Shown here one piece after another: positions 8,873 to 16,799 of a DNA stretch of 64,000 nucleotides (positions within the stretch are counted from its first letter, which is position 1; each line of letters opens with the position of its first letter). The notes below the pieces were generated by a model, which was not told where the DNA came from, did no database searches, and saw nothing but the letters and a program-made list of their open reading frames with translations. Made by a program: the position numbers and the translations under genes. Location: the NCBI GenBank assembly GCA_041161065.1, contig JBEAVE010000010.1, positions 62,001 through 126,000 of the forward strand. Reading direction: 5' to 3'. The DNA is from DYRG01 sp041161065 (GTDB taxonomy: Bacteria > Pseudomonadota > Gammaproteobacteria > Beggiatoales > Beggiatoaceae).

Positions 8873-10264
8873 TTAGATTTTGGGAGAAACAGGACAATTA
8901 CGGGTTTTCTCTAAAATACGTTTCAAATGATCGACGTATTTCTGTTGATCAACGTTTGTACGCAATTCGGTGGCACAAATCAATAACGCATCGCCTAATT
9001 CAGGATAATCTGCTGATAAATCAAACCCGCCTAAAATATTGTGTGCCGCTAAAGTTTTTAAGACTTGAGAAACCCCCATTGGCAAACGAATCACGGTTTC
9101 ATGAAAAAACGCGCCTGAAAAGACTTTTTCTACCCCATTTAATTGAGAAAGTTGCTCGACCAAATGAGAGGTATTGTGATGAGAAGCGTGCGCGGTTTTT
9201 GCCAAGCCGTCTGCGCCCATTAACGATAAATAAATCGTCGCGGCGGTGACCATAAGTCCTTGATTTGTACAGATATTTGAGGTCGCTTTGGCGCGGCGAA
9301 TGTGTTGTTCGCGGGCTTGCAAAGTTAAGGTGTAGCCAATTTTCCCTTCTAAATCAACCGTTTGACCGACAATTCGTCCGGGTAATTGGCGAACGTGGGC
9401 TTTTTTGCAGGTTAAAAATCCAAAATACGGACCGCCCGATGACAGCGGAATGCCCAACGGTTGCCCGTCGCCGCACGCGATGTCTGCGCCCGACTCGCCC
9501 CAATCACCGACCGATTTTAAGATCGCCAACGACATCGGATTGACCACCCCAATCGCTAACCCATTGTTTTGTTTCGCCCAATTGGTTAAATCGTCGACAT
9601 TTTCCAACACGCCAAAAAAGTTGGGTTGTGGAATCACCAATGCAACAACATCTTGATTTTGTTTGGCTTTTTCGCAAGCGTCAATCGTCGTTTGACCTGT
9701 TTTGGCATCGTAATCTATTTCAACCAGTTCAATGCCTTGATATTTAACGATATTTTTAACCACTTTGCGATAAAGGGGGTGGACGGTTTTGGGGATTAAA
9801 ATTCGTTTAGTTTGTGCGGTTTTGTGCAGCCGCACCGCCATTAAAACCGCTTCCGCGAGAGCCGTCGCGCCGTCGTAAAGTGAGGCATTCGACGCTTCCA
9901 TGCCCGTTAAGTGGCTGATCATGCTTTGATATTCGTACAGCAATTGCAGCGTGCCCTGACTGGCTTCGGCTTGATAAGGGGTGTACGCCGAATAAAACTC
10001 GCCGCGTGTCGCAATTTGCCAAACCGCCGCCGGAATATGATGTTGATACGCCCCCGCGCCCGCAAAACACAGCGCGCCCGCGTCTTGAGCTGATCGTTCG
10101 TCCATCAAACGGGTGATTTCTGCTTCGTTGAGCGCGGCGGGCAACTTCAACTCTCCGCAACGCAACGCGGCTGGAATTTCATCAAATAAATCTTCAATAC
10201 GCTGCACGCCAATCACCGACAACATTTCAGCAATATCTTGATTTGTATGAGGAATATATGGCAT
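8873..10264 (-). CDS. gcvPA: Glycine dehydrogenase (decarboxylating) subunit 1, P-protein alpha
   Basis: A 463-residue protein matching the N-terminal half of the glycine cleavage P-protein in organisms that split it into two chains (about 440-460 residues). It begins MPYIPHTNQDIAEML and has the conserved YTPYQAEASQGTLQLLYEYQSMI and GDGQPLGIPLSSGGPYFGF segments. The PLP-binding Lys belongs to subunit 2 (GcvPB), which is not in this window. It decarboxylates glycine and passes the aminomethyl group to lipoyl-GcvH. The start lies 2 nt after the gcvH stop. The usual downstream gcvPB is missing here; a 262-bp spacer and ppnP follow instead. Confidence 0.95.
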   Translation of the reverse strand: MPYIPHTNQDIAEMLSVIGVQRIEDLFDEIPAALRCGELKLPAALNEAEITRLMDERSAQDAGALCFAGAGAYQHHIPAAVWQIATRGEFYSAYTPYQAEASQGTLQLLYEYQSMISHLTGMEASNASLYDGATALAEAVLMAVRLHKTAQTKRILIPKTVHPLYRKVVKNIVKYQGIELVEIDYDAKTGQTTIDACEKAKQNQDVVALVIPQPNFFGVLENVDDLTNWAKQNNGLAIGVVNPMSLAILKSVGDWGESGADIACGDGQPLGIPLSSGGPYFGFLTCKKAHVRQLPGRIVGQTVDLEGKIGYTLTLQAREQHIRRAKATSNICTNQGLMVTAATIYLSLMGADGLAKTAHASHHNTSHLVEQLSQLNGVEKVFSGAFFHETVIRLPMGVSQVLKTLAAHNILGGFDLSADYPELGDALLICATELRTNVDQQKYVDHLKRILEKTRNCPVSPKI

Positions 10265-10266
10265 GG

Positions 10267-10653
10267 TTATTCTTCTGTGATAAATTTTTGATAAGCGGCG
10301 GCATCGAGTAATGCGTTGATTTCGCTTGTGTTTTCTATTTTAATGCGGACTAACCAACCATTGCCATAAGGGTCATCGTTCACCTGCTCGGGATTGCCTT
10401 CTAAATCTTGGTTGATGGCAATAACCGTCGCAGAAACAGGCATATACCCTTCAGAAACGGCTTTCACCGATTCGATGGTTGCAAATTCCGAATCGCGCTC
10501 AAAACTTTCTCCCACTCTAGGCAAGTCCACGAACACAACTTCGCCGAGTTGGTCTTGAGCGTGATAGGTGATGCCGACAACGGCTTCGTCACCTTCGATG
10601 CGCAACCATTCGTGTTCACGGGTATATTTTAGGTCTGCGGGAATATGGGACAT
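10267..10653 (-). CDS. gcvH: Glycine cleavage system H protein
   Basis: A 128-residue lipoyl carrier protein of standard length. The lipoylation site is the Lys in FATIESVKAVSEGYMPVSA, near residue 63. The N-terminus MSHIPADLKYTREHEWLRIEGD and the C-terminal NDDPYGNGWLVRIK stretch are classic. It shuttles the aminomethyl intermediate between the P-, T- and L-proteins. It is first in a two-gene unit with gcvPA. A purine-rich AGGAAG precedes the start. Confidence 0.97.
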   Translation of the reverse strand: MSHIPADLKYTREHEWLRIEGDEAVVGITYHAQDQLGEVVFVDLPRVGESFERDSEFATIESVKAVSEGYMPVSATVIAINQDLEGNPEQVNDDPYGNGWLVRIKIENTSEINALLDAAAYQKFITEE

Positions 10654-10733
10654 TTCAAAATCTTCCTTAAAAAAATTAAAGGTTCATTTTAGCAAGTTTG
10701 GGCTTTGTTGCCAAAACCTATTATTTCAAACGC

Positions 10734-13712
10734 CTAAAACTTCTCAAAATCTTTTTTATCGTGAGAGGATAATAAGTGTGTTTTGGGCGATGATCGGCTA
10801 GAAACCACCACGCCAGCGGTAGTTTTTTCTTTCGCTTTGTGTTTAGAAAATTGAGGATTTTGTTTAGAGAATTCATTTTCCTCAATAATCACCGTATCGG
10901 TCACTTTGAAATAGTTAATCATTTGTTGCAACATTGCCGCTTGGCTAGCAATTTCCTCACTTGCCGATGCGAGTTCTTCGGCAGAAGAAGCGTTTTGTTG
11001 TGTCACGGTGTCTAATTGCGCAATTGCTTGATTGACTTGATTAATTCCGTTATTTTGTTCTGCGCTGGCGGCGGTAATTTCTTGAACGAGCATTGAGGTT
11101 TTTCTAATGTTGGGAACGATTTGATTTAATAACGCCCCTGCGTGTTCAGAAACCCCTAAACTACCTAACGCCATTGTGCCGATTTCTTTTGCGGCTAATT
11201 CGCTGTGTTCGGCGAGTTTTCTCACCTCAATTGCAACCACCGCGAAACCGCGTCCTTGATCACCGGCGTGCGCGGCTTCAATGGCGGCATTTAAAGCTAA
11301 TAAATTAGTTTGATAAGCAATGTCTTCAATGACTTTAACTTTCTCTGCAATTTGGCGCATGGCATTCACGGTATCTTTAACGGCTTGACCGCCTTCTTCA
11401 GACATTTGGGCGGTTTGTCCAGCGATTTCATTGGTATTTGCGGCGTGCTGTGCATTTTGAGCAACGCTGGCACTCATTTCCTCAATTGAAGCACTGGTTT
11501 CCTCAACGCTGGCGGCTTGTTCGCTGCTGCTTTGAGAAATGTTTTGCGCAGTCATACTTAATTGTTCAGAAGCATCGGTAATTTGCCCCGTTGCCGATTG
11601 CACGCGCCGCATCACTTGTTGTAATTTCTCCGCGCTGTCGTTAATGGCTTTTTTGATTTCTGCGAAATCGCCGACAAAATCTCCCGAAATTCTTACCCGC
11701 AAATCGCCATTCGCAAAATCGCCCAATACATGGCTAATTTCTTTGATCATGATTTGAAGTTTCTCCGCCATTCGATTGGTAGAACGTTTAATTTCAGACA
11801 AATCGCCGTAGAAATCTTTTGAAATGCGGGTTTCCATATTACCATCAGCGAGTTTTCCTAAGGCTTGGCGGGTTTCAACGACAACCGTTTGAAGTTTCTC
11901 CGCCATGTCATTTGCAGCCCGTTTAATTTCAATGAAATCCCCGGGAAAATCGGGTTCAATTCGAGTGTTCATATCGCCGTCCGCAAATTTTCCAACGGCT
12001 TTGCTGGTTGTTTGAATAATGCTTTGGAGTTTCTCTGCCATTTCATTAGTGGATTTTTTAATTTCTGCCAAATCTCCTGAGAAATCTTTTGAAATACGCG
12101 CTTTAAGGTTTCCGTCGGCTAATTGTCCTAAGGTTTGGCGGGTTTCAAAAACCACCGTTTGAAACTTCTCAGCCATTTCATTGGCGGCACGTTTAATTTC
12201 AATGAAATCGCCCGGGAAATTCGGTTCAATTCGCGCACTCATATCGCCGCCTGCAAACTGTCCAACTGCCGAGCTGGTGATTTGAATAATGCTTTGGAGT
12301 TTCTCTGCCATTTCATTGGTAGAATGTTTAATTTCAGCGAAATCATTTGGAAAGTCAGAAGTAATTCTCACCTTCAAATTTCCTACACTTAATTCGCCCA
12401 TAATTGCTCGAATATCCTTAATGACATTTTGTTGTTTCTCTGCCATCGTATTCATTGCAAATAACAATTGGGTAATTTCATCTTTGGCGTGACGAGAAAT
12501 GTCGGCGCGGCTGGCTAATTTACCGTCGGCGAGTTGGCTAGAAAGGGCAACGGCTTTTGCTAAAGGACGAATAACGCTGCGGCTTGTGAAATACGCCAAT
12601 GCAATCCCAATTAAAATCACTGTTCCAATAAACCAATAAGTAAAATGTAACGTATTATTTTTTACTAATTTGGCATTATCCATAAAAGAAATGGCTTTAT
12701 TAGATGCAAAACTATTTATTTTATTGATTAACTGTTTTAGCGCAAAATATTTTTCTCTGGATTGATTATCTAAATCGATGAGATTTTGTTTGCGGGAGAA
12801 ATCTTTAAATAAGACAACCCTTTTATCGACGGTTGTTTGCCATGCTTTCAATATCTCTTCAAACTCTTTAAGTTTATCTTTTGAACCTAAAAAGACTTTA
12901 CTAATGGTTGCAAAATCTTCGGTAATTTGCTCACGATAAGCGAGAATGGCTTTAAGTCCCTCTTCAACGGCTTCAGTGTTTTGAGCTTTCGCAATTTTTT
13001 GCATTTCAACTCTAATGCGGCTCAAATTACCATCAACTCTCCAAACAGTTGATCGCATAATGAAAGGGTGGTTGTAAAGCGTTTCTAATAATTTTGCGAT
13101 TTCAGTTGCTTTACTATTTTCTGACATTTCTTTAGAATGAGCATTGAGTATTTCTTGGGATTTATTGTATAACTCATCGGCTTTATTACTCGCAAAATTA
13201 ATCAAATATTGAGCAATCTCTTTCATTTGCGCGTTTATTTGAATGGCTTGTTGGTCGAGTTCTGCTAATGTTTTTTCTCGGGTTTCATCTTGTAACATAA
13301 GGACTTCACGATTGATAATTTCATACCATTCTTGAAAGCCCACGCGCATATTTTCAATATCTTGCTTATCACCCAAATAACGATCAAACAACACATCAAA
13401 TTCAGTGTAGACAATTTTGAAATGATTGTTTAATTCGACGGCACTTTCGTTGATTACTTTGAGACTATTTGAATCCGAAAGTTCATTGATAACCTTCTGA
13501 TGTATCTCGTCGATATGAGAGGAAAGGCTCAGTGCGGTGGTTTTTACCGTGAAAGGGTGGTCGTATAGCTTTTGGGTTAATTCTGATAGTTTGTCCATAT
13601 CGTACGCTGTCATCGCGCCCAATATCGCCAGCAATAACAAAATAATCCCGAATCCACCGCCTAATCGTGCGCCAATACGCATTTTATCGACCAACTTGTC
13701 CAACATTTTCAT
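10734..13712 (-). CDS. Methyl-accepting chemotaxis protein with duplicated sensor helices and seven HAMP units
   Basis: A 992-residue chemoreceptor from ATG 13712, chosen over an in-frame upstream Met because GGAGG sits 9 nt before it. TM1 is at about residues 17-38. The long periplasmic part holds two copies of a helical motif (LYDHPFTVKTTA...IDEIHQ and LYNHPFIMRSTV...ISRIRVEMQ-like), suggesting a doubled four-helix-bundle sensor. TM2 is FTYWFIGTVILIGIALAYF. Next come a canonical HAMP (VIRPL...) and six further HAMP-like units with an exact 45-residue period and alternating types. The signalling hairpin tip is LLALNAAIEAAHAGDQGRGF AVVA, without a C-terminal CheB/CheR pentapeptide. It would relay a ligand signal to CheA/CheW; the ligand is unknown. 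It is separated from prkB by a terminator. Confidence 0.92.
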   Translation of the reverse strand: MKMLDKLVDKMRIGARLGGGFGIILLLLAILGAMTAYDMDKLSELTQKLYDHPFTVKTTALSLSSHIDEIHQKVINELSDSNSLKVINESAVELNNHFKIVYTEFDVLFDRYLGDKQDIENMRVGFQEWYEIINREVLMLQDETREKTLAELDQQAIQINAQMKEIAQYLINFASNKADELYNKSQEILNAHSKEMSENSKATEIAKLLETLYNHPFIMRSTVWRVDGNLSRIRVEMQKIAKAQNTEAVEEGLKAILAYREQITEDFATISKVFLGSKDKLKEFEEILKAWQTTVDKRVVLFKDFSRKQNLIDLDNQSREKYFALKQLINKINSFASNKAISFMDNAKLVKNNTLHFTYWFIGTVILIGIALAYFTSRSVIRPLAKAVALSSQLADGKLASRADISRHAKDEITQLLFAMNTMAEKQQNVIKDIRAIMGELSVGNLKVRITSDFPNDFAEIKHSTNEMAEKLQSIIQITSSAVGQFAGGDMSARIEPNFPGDFIEIKRAANEMAEKFQTVVFETRQTLGQLADGNLKARISKDFSGDLAEIKKSTNEMAEKLQSIIQTTSKAVGKFADGDMNTRIEPDFPGDFIEIKRAANDMAEKLQTVVVETRQALGKLADGNMETRISKDFYGDLSEIKRSTNRMAEKLQIMIKEISHVLGDFANGDLRVRISGDFVGDFAEIKKAINDSAEKLQQVMRRVQSATGQITDASEQLSMTAQNISQSSSEQAASVEETSASIEEMSASVAQNAQHAANTNEIAGQTAQMSEEGGQAVKDTVNAMRQIAEKVKVIEDIAYQTNLLALNAAIEAAHAGDQGRGFAVVAIEVRKLAEHSELAAKEIGTMALGSLGVSEHAGALLNQIVPNIRKTSMLVQEITAASAEQNNGINQVNQAIAQLDTVTQQNASSAEELASASEEIASQAAMLQQMINYFKVTDTVIIEENEFSKQNPQFSKHKAKEKTTAGVVVSSRSSPKTHLLSSHDKKDFEKF
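11610..12398 (-). repeat. Six tandem 135-bp units encoding HAMP-like modules, with a 270-bp super-period
   Basis: Within the chemoreceptor gene, six consecutive 45-codon units each encode a G-x-(F/L)-x-x-G-(D/N) start, a D-F-x-x-D-(F/L)-x-E-I-K core and an N-x-M-A-E-K-x-Q end. Units 1, 3 and 5 of the tandem carry STN-(E/R)-MAEKLQ; units 2 and 4 carry the RIEP-x-FPGDFIEIKRAAN type. Edges are approximate. Confidence 0.85.
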
Positions 13713-13807
13713 AAAGCAACCCCTCCGCTTGTGCCATAAACAATAATTCTTCAATCATAACATGATTTTTGGTTTGATAAGTAGCGACAAAATATCCCAA
13801 AATCCAC

Positions 13808-13832
13808 AAAAAAAGGCGACTCGAAAGCCGCC
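13808..13832 (-). terminator. Rho-independent terminator of prkB
   Basis: On the minus strand GGCGGCTTTCGAGTCGCC (13832 to 13815) forms a G+C-rich stem, with one G-U pair, followed at once by seven U residues (13814 to 13808). It lies 25 nt after the prkB stop and separates it from the chemoreceptor gene. Confidence 0.85.
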
Positions 13833-13857
13833 AAATTAGGTAGGATACGGTTTTAAG

Positions 13858-14745
13858 TTAAGAACTAAAGAGAGCTTTGCGGCGTTTTTCCATCATTTCT
13901 TCCATGACTCCCGTAAAAATCAATTGAATCGCAAAACCCATTTTTCCACCCGGCACCACTAACGTATTAGGGCGCGACATGAATGAATCATGAATCATCG
14001 ATAATAAATACGGAAAGTCTTGATTTCTATAGCGATTAAAACGAATAACCACCATGCTTTCATCTAAAGTTGGAATATCGCGCGCAATAAATGGGTTTGA
14101 AGTATCCGTTAAAGGAACGCGCTGAAAATTGATATGAGAATGGGTGAATTGGGGGACGATGTAATGCACATAATCAGGCATTCTGCGCAAAATGGTTTCG
14201 ACAACCGCTTCTTGAGAATAACCGCGTTCGCCCACGTCACGATGAATCTTTTGAATCCACTCCAAATTGACGGTCGGCACAACCCCAACTAATAAATCCA
14301 CATAACGCGCGACATCAACACCCGTTTTAGGATCTTTTACGCCGCCGTGCAATCCTTCGTAAAACAACAAGTCCGTGTCATTGGGCAAGTTTTCCCAAGG
14401 CGTGAACGTGCCGGGTTCTTGATTGTAAGGCGCGGCTTCTTCTTCGTTGTGCAGATACAAACGGCGTTTGCCTGTCCCGTTCTCAGAATATTCGCGGAAT
14501 AGTTCTTGTAATTCAAAGAATAAGTTGGCTTCTGCGCCGAAATGGCTGACATAACGTCCTTCCGCTTCGGCTTTGGCGTTCACTTCTTTCATTTCTTTGC
14601 GATTGAAACGGTGAAAGCTGTCGCCTTCGATGACGGCAGACCGCAACCGCGCGCGGCGGAAAATGCCCTCAAACGCTTTTTTCACCGTCGTCGTGCCTGC
14701 GCCCGACGAACCTGTAATTGCAATAATCGGATGTTTGACCGACAT
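13858..14745 (-). CDS. prkB: Phosphoribulokinase, class I
   Basis: A 295-residue kinase that makes ribulose-1,5-bisphosphate from ribulose-5-phosphate and ATP, the step that defines the Calvin cycle. The P-loop is GSSGAGTT at residues 12-19 (IAITGSSGAGTTTVKKAF), followed by the IEGDSFHRFNR substrate region and LLFYEGLHGG. The length is that of the octameric proteobacterial form (about 290). AGGAGA lies 7 nt before the ATG. It ends in a strong terminator and follows a transglutaminase and a GH57 gene on the same strand, with 34 nt between it and the former. RuBisCO genes are not in the window, so autotrophy is inferred from this one enzyme. Confidence 0.96.
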   Translation of the reverse strand: MSVKHPIIAITGSSGAGTTTVKKAFEGIFRRARLRSAVIEGDSFHRFNRKEMKEVNAKAEAEGRYVSHFGAEANLFFELQELFREYSENGTGKRRLYLHNEEEAAPYNQEPGTFTPWENLPNDTDLLFYEGLHGGVKDPKTGVDVARYVDLLVGVVPTVNLEWIQKIHRDVGERGYSQEAVVETILRRMPDYVHYIVPQFTHSHINFQRVPLTDTSNPFIARDIPTLDESMVVIRFNRYRNQDFPYLLSMIHDSFMSRPNTLVVPGGKMGFAIQLIFTGVMEEMMEKRRKALFSS

Positions 14746-14779
14746 AGAGAGTCTCCTTTTTATTTAAGTTGTGTAAAAT

Positions 14780-16783
14780 TTATAGTTTGCAACGTCGAAC
14801 TTGTTTCACAAATGCTTGAATATCAACGGGCAATCCGCCATCATAACGCAGTTTTAGATATTTATCGGTTAAAGCGTCAAAATCTGCGGAGAGATGCGGA
14901 CAAGTTTGTTGTAAGCGTTGCGCAAAATCTCGTGCACCTTCATGGGGTTGGCGAAGAACGCCGGTTCGCCGCGCCACCTTTGCGCACAATCGATTGTACG
15001 CCACAAGCAACGGATCGCGCGGTTTGATCGGGCGTTGCCACCACAACCAGCCCATCACCGCCCCCACGCACACCGCCCCCAATCCCATCAATAATCCCAA
15101 CAACGCGCGATAACCGTATTTTTCCAATCCCAACCATTCTAAAAGCTGTTGTTGTTGAGTTTGGTTGTAGCCAATAACCCATTGATTCCACGCATTATTA
15201 AACCAATCCCATCGATAACGAAACTGCTGGAAAAGATGCGCGGCGAAACTTTCTTGATTGAAACCGAGCGGTTCAAAAAACGACGGCAAACTATCGGGCA
15301 CGCCGTCACGAATTCGCTCGGGCGCGACCGCCGCCGTCGGGTCTAAACGCACCCACCCCTCACTTTTCAACCACACCTCAACCCAAGCGTGCGCATCGCG
15401 CTGACGAATAACCCAATAATTTCCCAGCGGATTATGCGTACCCCCTTGATAACCCACCACAATTCGCGTCGGAACATTCGCCGCCCGCATCAACGTTGCA
15501 AACGCTGTTGCATAGTGTTCACAAAAACCCGCTCGAGTGTCAAATAAAAACTCATCAATAGGGTCATTAGCTAAAGGCGGGGGAGCAAGCGTGTAAAAAA
15601 ATTGTTCCCGATTGAAAAACCCCATCGCCCGCGCAATTAACGCTTTTGGATCGGGATTTTCCTCAACCCATTGTTGAGCAATTGCACGGGTTTTCGGGTG
15701 TTTATTGGGAGGAAGTTGCAATGCCGCTTTCAAATGTCGTTGTAATTGCGGGCTATCTTGCAATCCAATCAAAGCCTCCGGATAAGAACGCAGTTGATAA
15801 TGAACGGGTTGCCCAATTTTTGAGCGGGTTTGTAATTGATAATCCGCTAATAAAAACGGTTTCAATTGTTCCGCCCCGTTTGAGGGAATAGAAAACGGTA
15901 AATCTAAGCTAAATAACCAAGGTTGGGGGTGGGGTTCGAGCGTGAGGTTGTAATCGACGGGTTCGCCGCGCCATTCTCTCCCAATTTTAGTGGGTGTGCC
16001 GTCGCCCGCTGATCCGCGCCATGTTTTGCCGTCGGTGTGCCAAAAAACCGCGCCGCGCCAATATCTTTGTGAAGAATCAGGGACTTTGCCGTCGAATTGC
16101 ACTCGAAAAGCGACATTGTCCAGTGCGCTCAAATTCGCAATATTTCCCAATTCTAATCGGTCGCTCAAACCCGTAACAGCGGTATTAAACGCATCGCGCG
16201 GCAATCCCCATAATGGACCTTGTATGCGCGGAAAAAAGACAAATAAAACAATCGCTAACGGTAAAGACAGAGCTAATAATTTAACCGATAATTTTAAAGA
16301 ATCGCGTTGAGAAAAATGCGGGCTTTGAAATCCCATTAATACGGCAGTGCTTAAAATAACCGCCGACATTAAATGTACAACCGTTAAAATGCTTTGTGAA
16401 TAAAGAAAATGGGTGAGCATTAAGAAATAGCTGAGAAAGACCAATAATAAGGCTTCTTTCAATTGTCGGATTTCTAACATTTTCAAACCCATCAAACACA
16501 CGAGAAACGCCACGCCTGCATCACGTCCATTTAAAGTTCGAAATGTAACTAAAACCATGCCCAACACCAGCAAAGCTAGCATATTTTTCAAAAAGTTAGG
16601 CGGCAATGCCCAACCTTTTTCCAATGACAAATAACGCCACCCTAATAAAATAACAAATAACGTTGTTGTCCAAACTGGCAAACGGGTTAAATGTGGCAAG
16701 ACAACCCAAATCAACATTGCCAATAATTCATATCCCGACCGCCGAGAAAGTTGAAATGATTGCTCCACTTTATTTTGAATCAA
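14780..16783 (-). CDS. TgpA-type membrane transglutaminase-like protein (DUF3488, Transglut_core, DUF4129)
   Basis: A 667-residue inner-membrane protein. About six or seven N-terminal TM segments (residues 15-190, DUF3488) precede a periplasmic transglutaminase-fold domain. Its Cys-His-Asp triad is visible as RAGFCEHYATAF (Cys about 420), RDAHAWVEVW (His about 466) and VRLDPTAAV (Asp about 481). A late TM segment (LLGLLMGLGAVCVGAVMGWLW) and a DUF4129-like C-terminal tail follow. TgpA of Pseudomonas is periplasmic and important for viability; its substrate is unknown. The usual neighbours, MoxR and DUF58 genes, are absent here. Instead GH57 lies 16 nt upstream and prkB downstream, an operon-like set. 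Confidence 0.9.
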   Translation of the reverse strand: MIQNKVEQSFQLSRRSGYELLAMLIWVVLPHLTRLPVWTTTLFVILLGWRYLSLEKGWALPPNFLKNMLALLVLGMVLVTFRTLNGRDAGVAFLVCLMGLKMLEIRQLKEALLLVFLSYFLMLTHFLYSQSILTVVHLMSAVILSTAVLMGFQSPHFSQRDSLKLSVKLLALSLPLAIVLFVFFPRIQGPLWGLPRDAFNTAVTGLSDRLELGNIANLSALDNVAFRVQFDGKVPDSSQRYWRGAVFWHTDGKTWRGSAGDGTPTKIGREWRGEPVDYNLTLEPHPQPWLFSLDLPFSIPSNGAEQLKPFLLADYQLQTRSKIGQPVHYQLRSYPEALIGLQDSPQLQRHLKAALQLPPNKHPKTRAIAQQWVEENPDPKALIARAMGFFNREQFFYTLAPPPLANDPIDEFLFDTRAGFCEHYATAFATLMRAANVPTRIVVGYQGGTHNPLGNYWVIRQRDAHAWVEVWLKSEGWVRLDPTAAVAPERIRDGVPDSLPSFFEPLGFNQESFAAHLFQQFRYRWDWFNNAWNQWVIGYNQTQQQQLLEWLGLEKYGYRALLGLLMGLGAVCVGAVMGWLWWQRPIKPRDPLLVAYNRLCAKVARRTGVLRQPHEGARDFAQRLQQTCPHLSADFDALTDKYLKLRYDGGLPVDIQAFVKQVRRCKL

Positions 16784-16799
16784 ATTTGATTGGAAAGGG

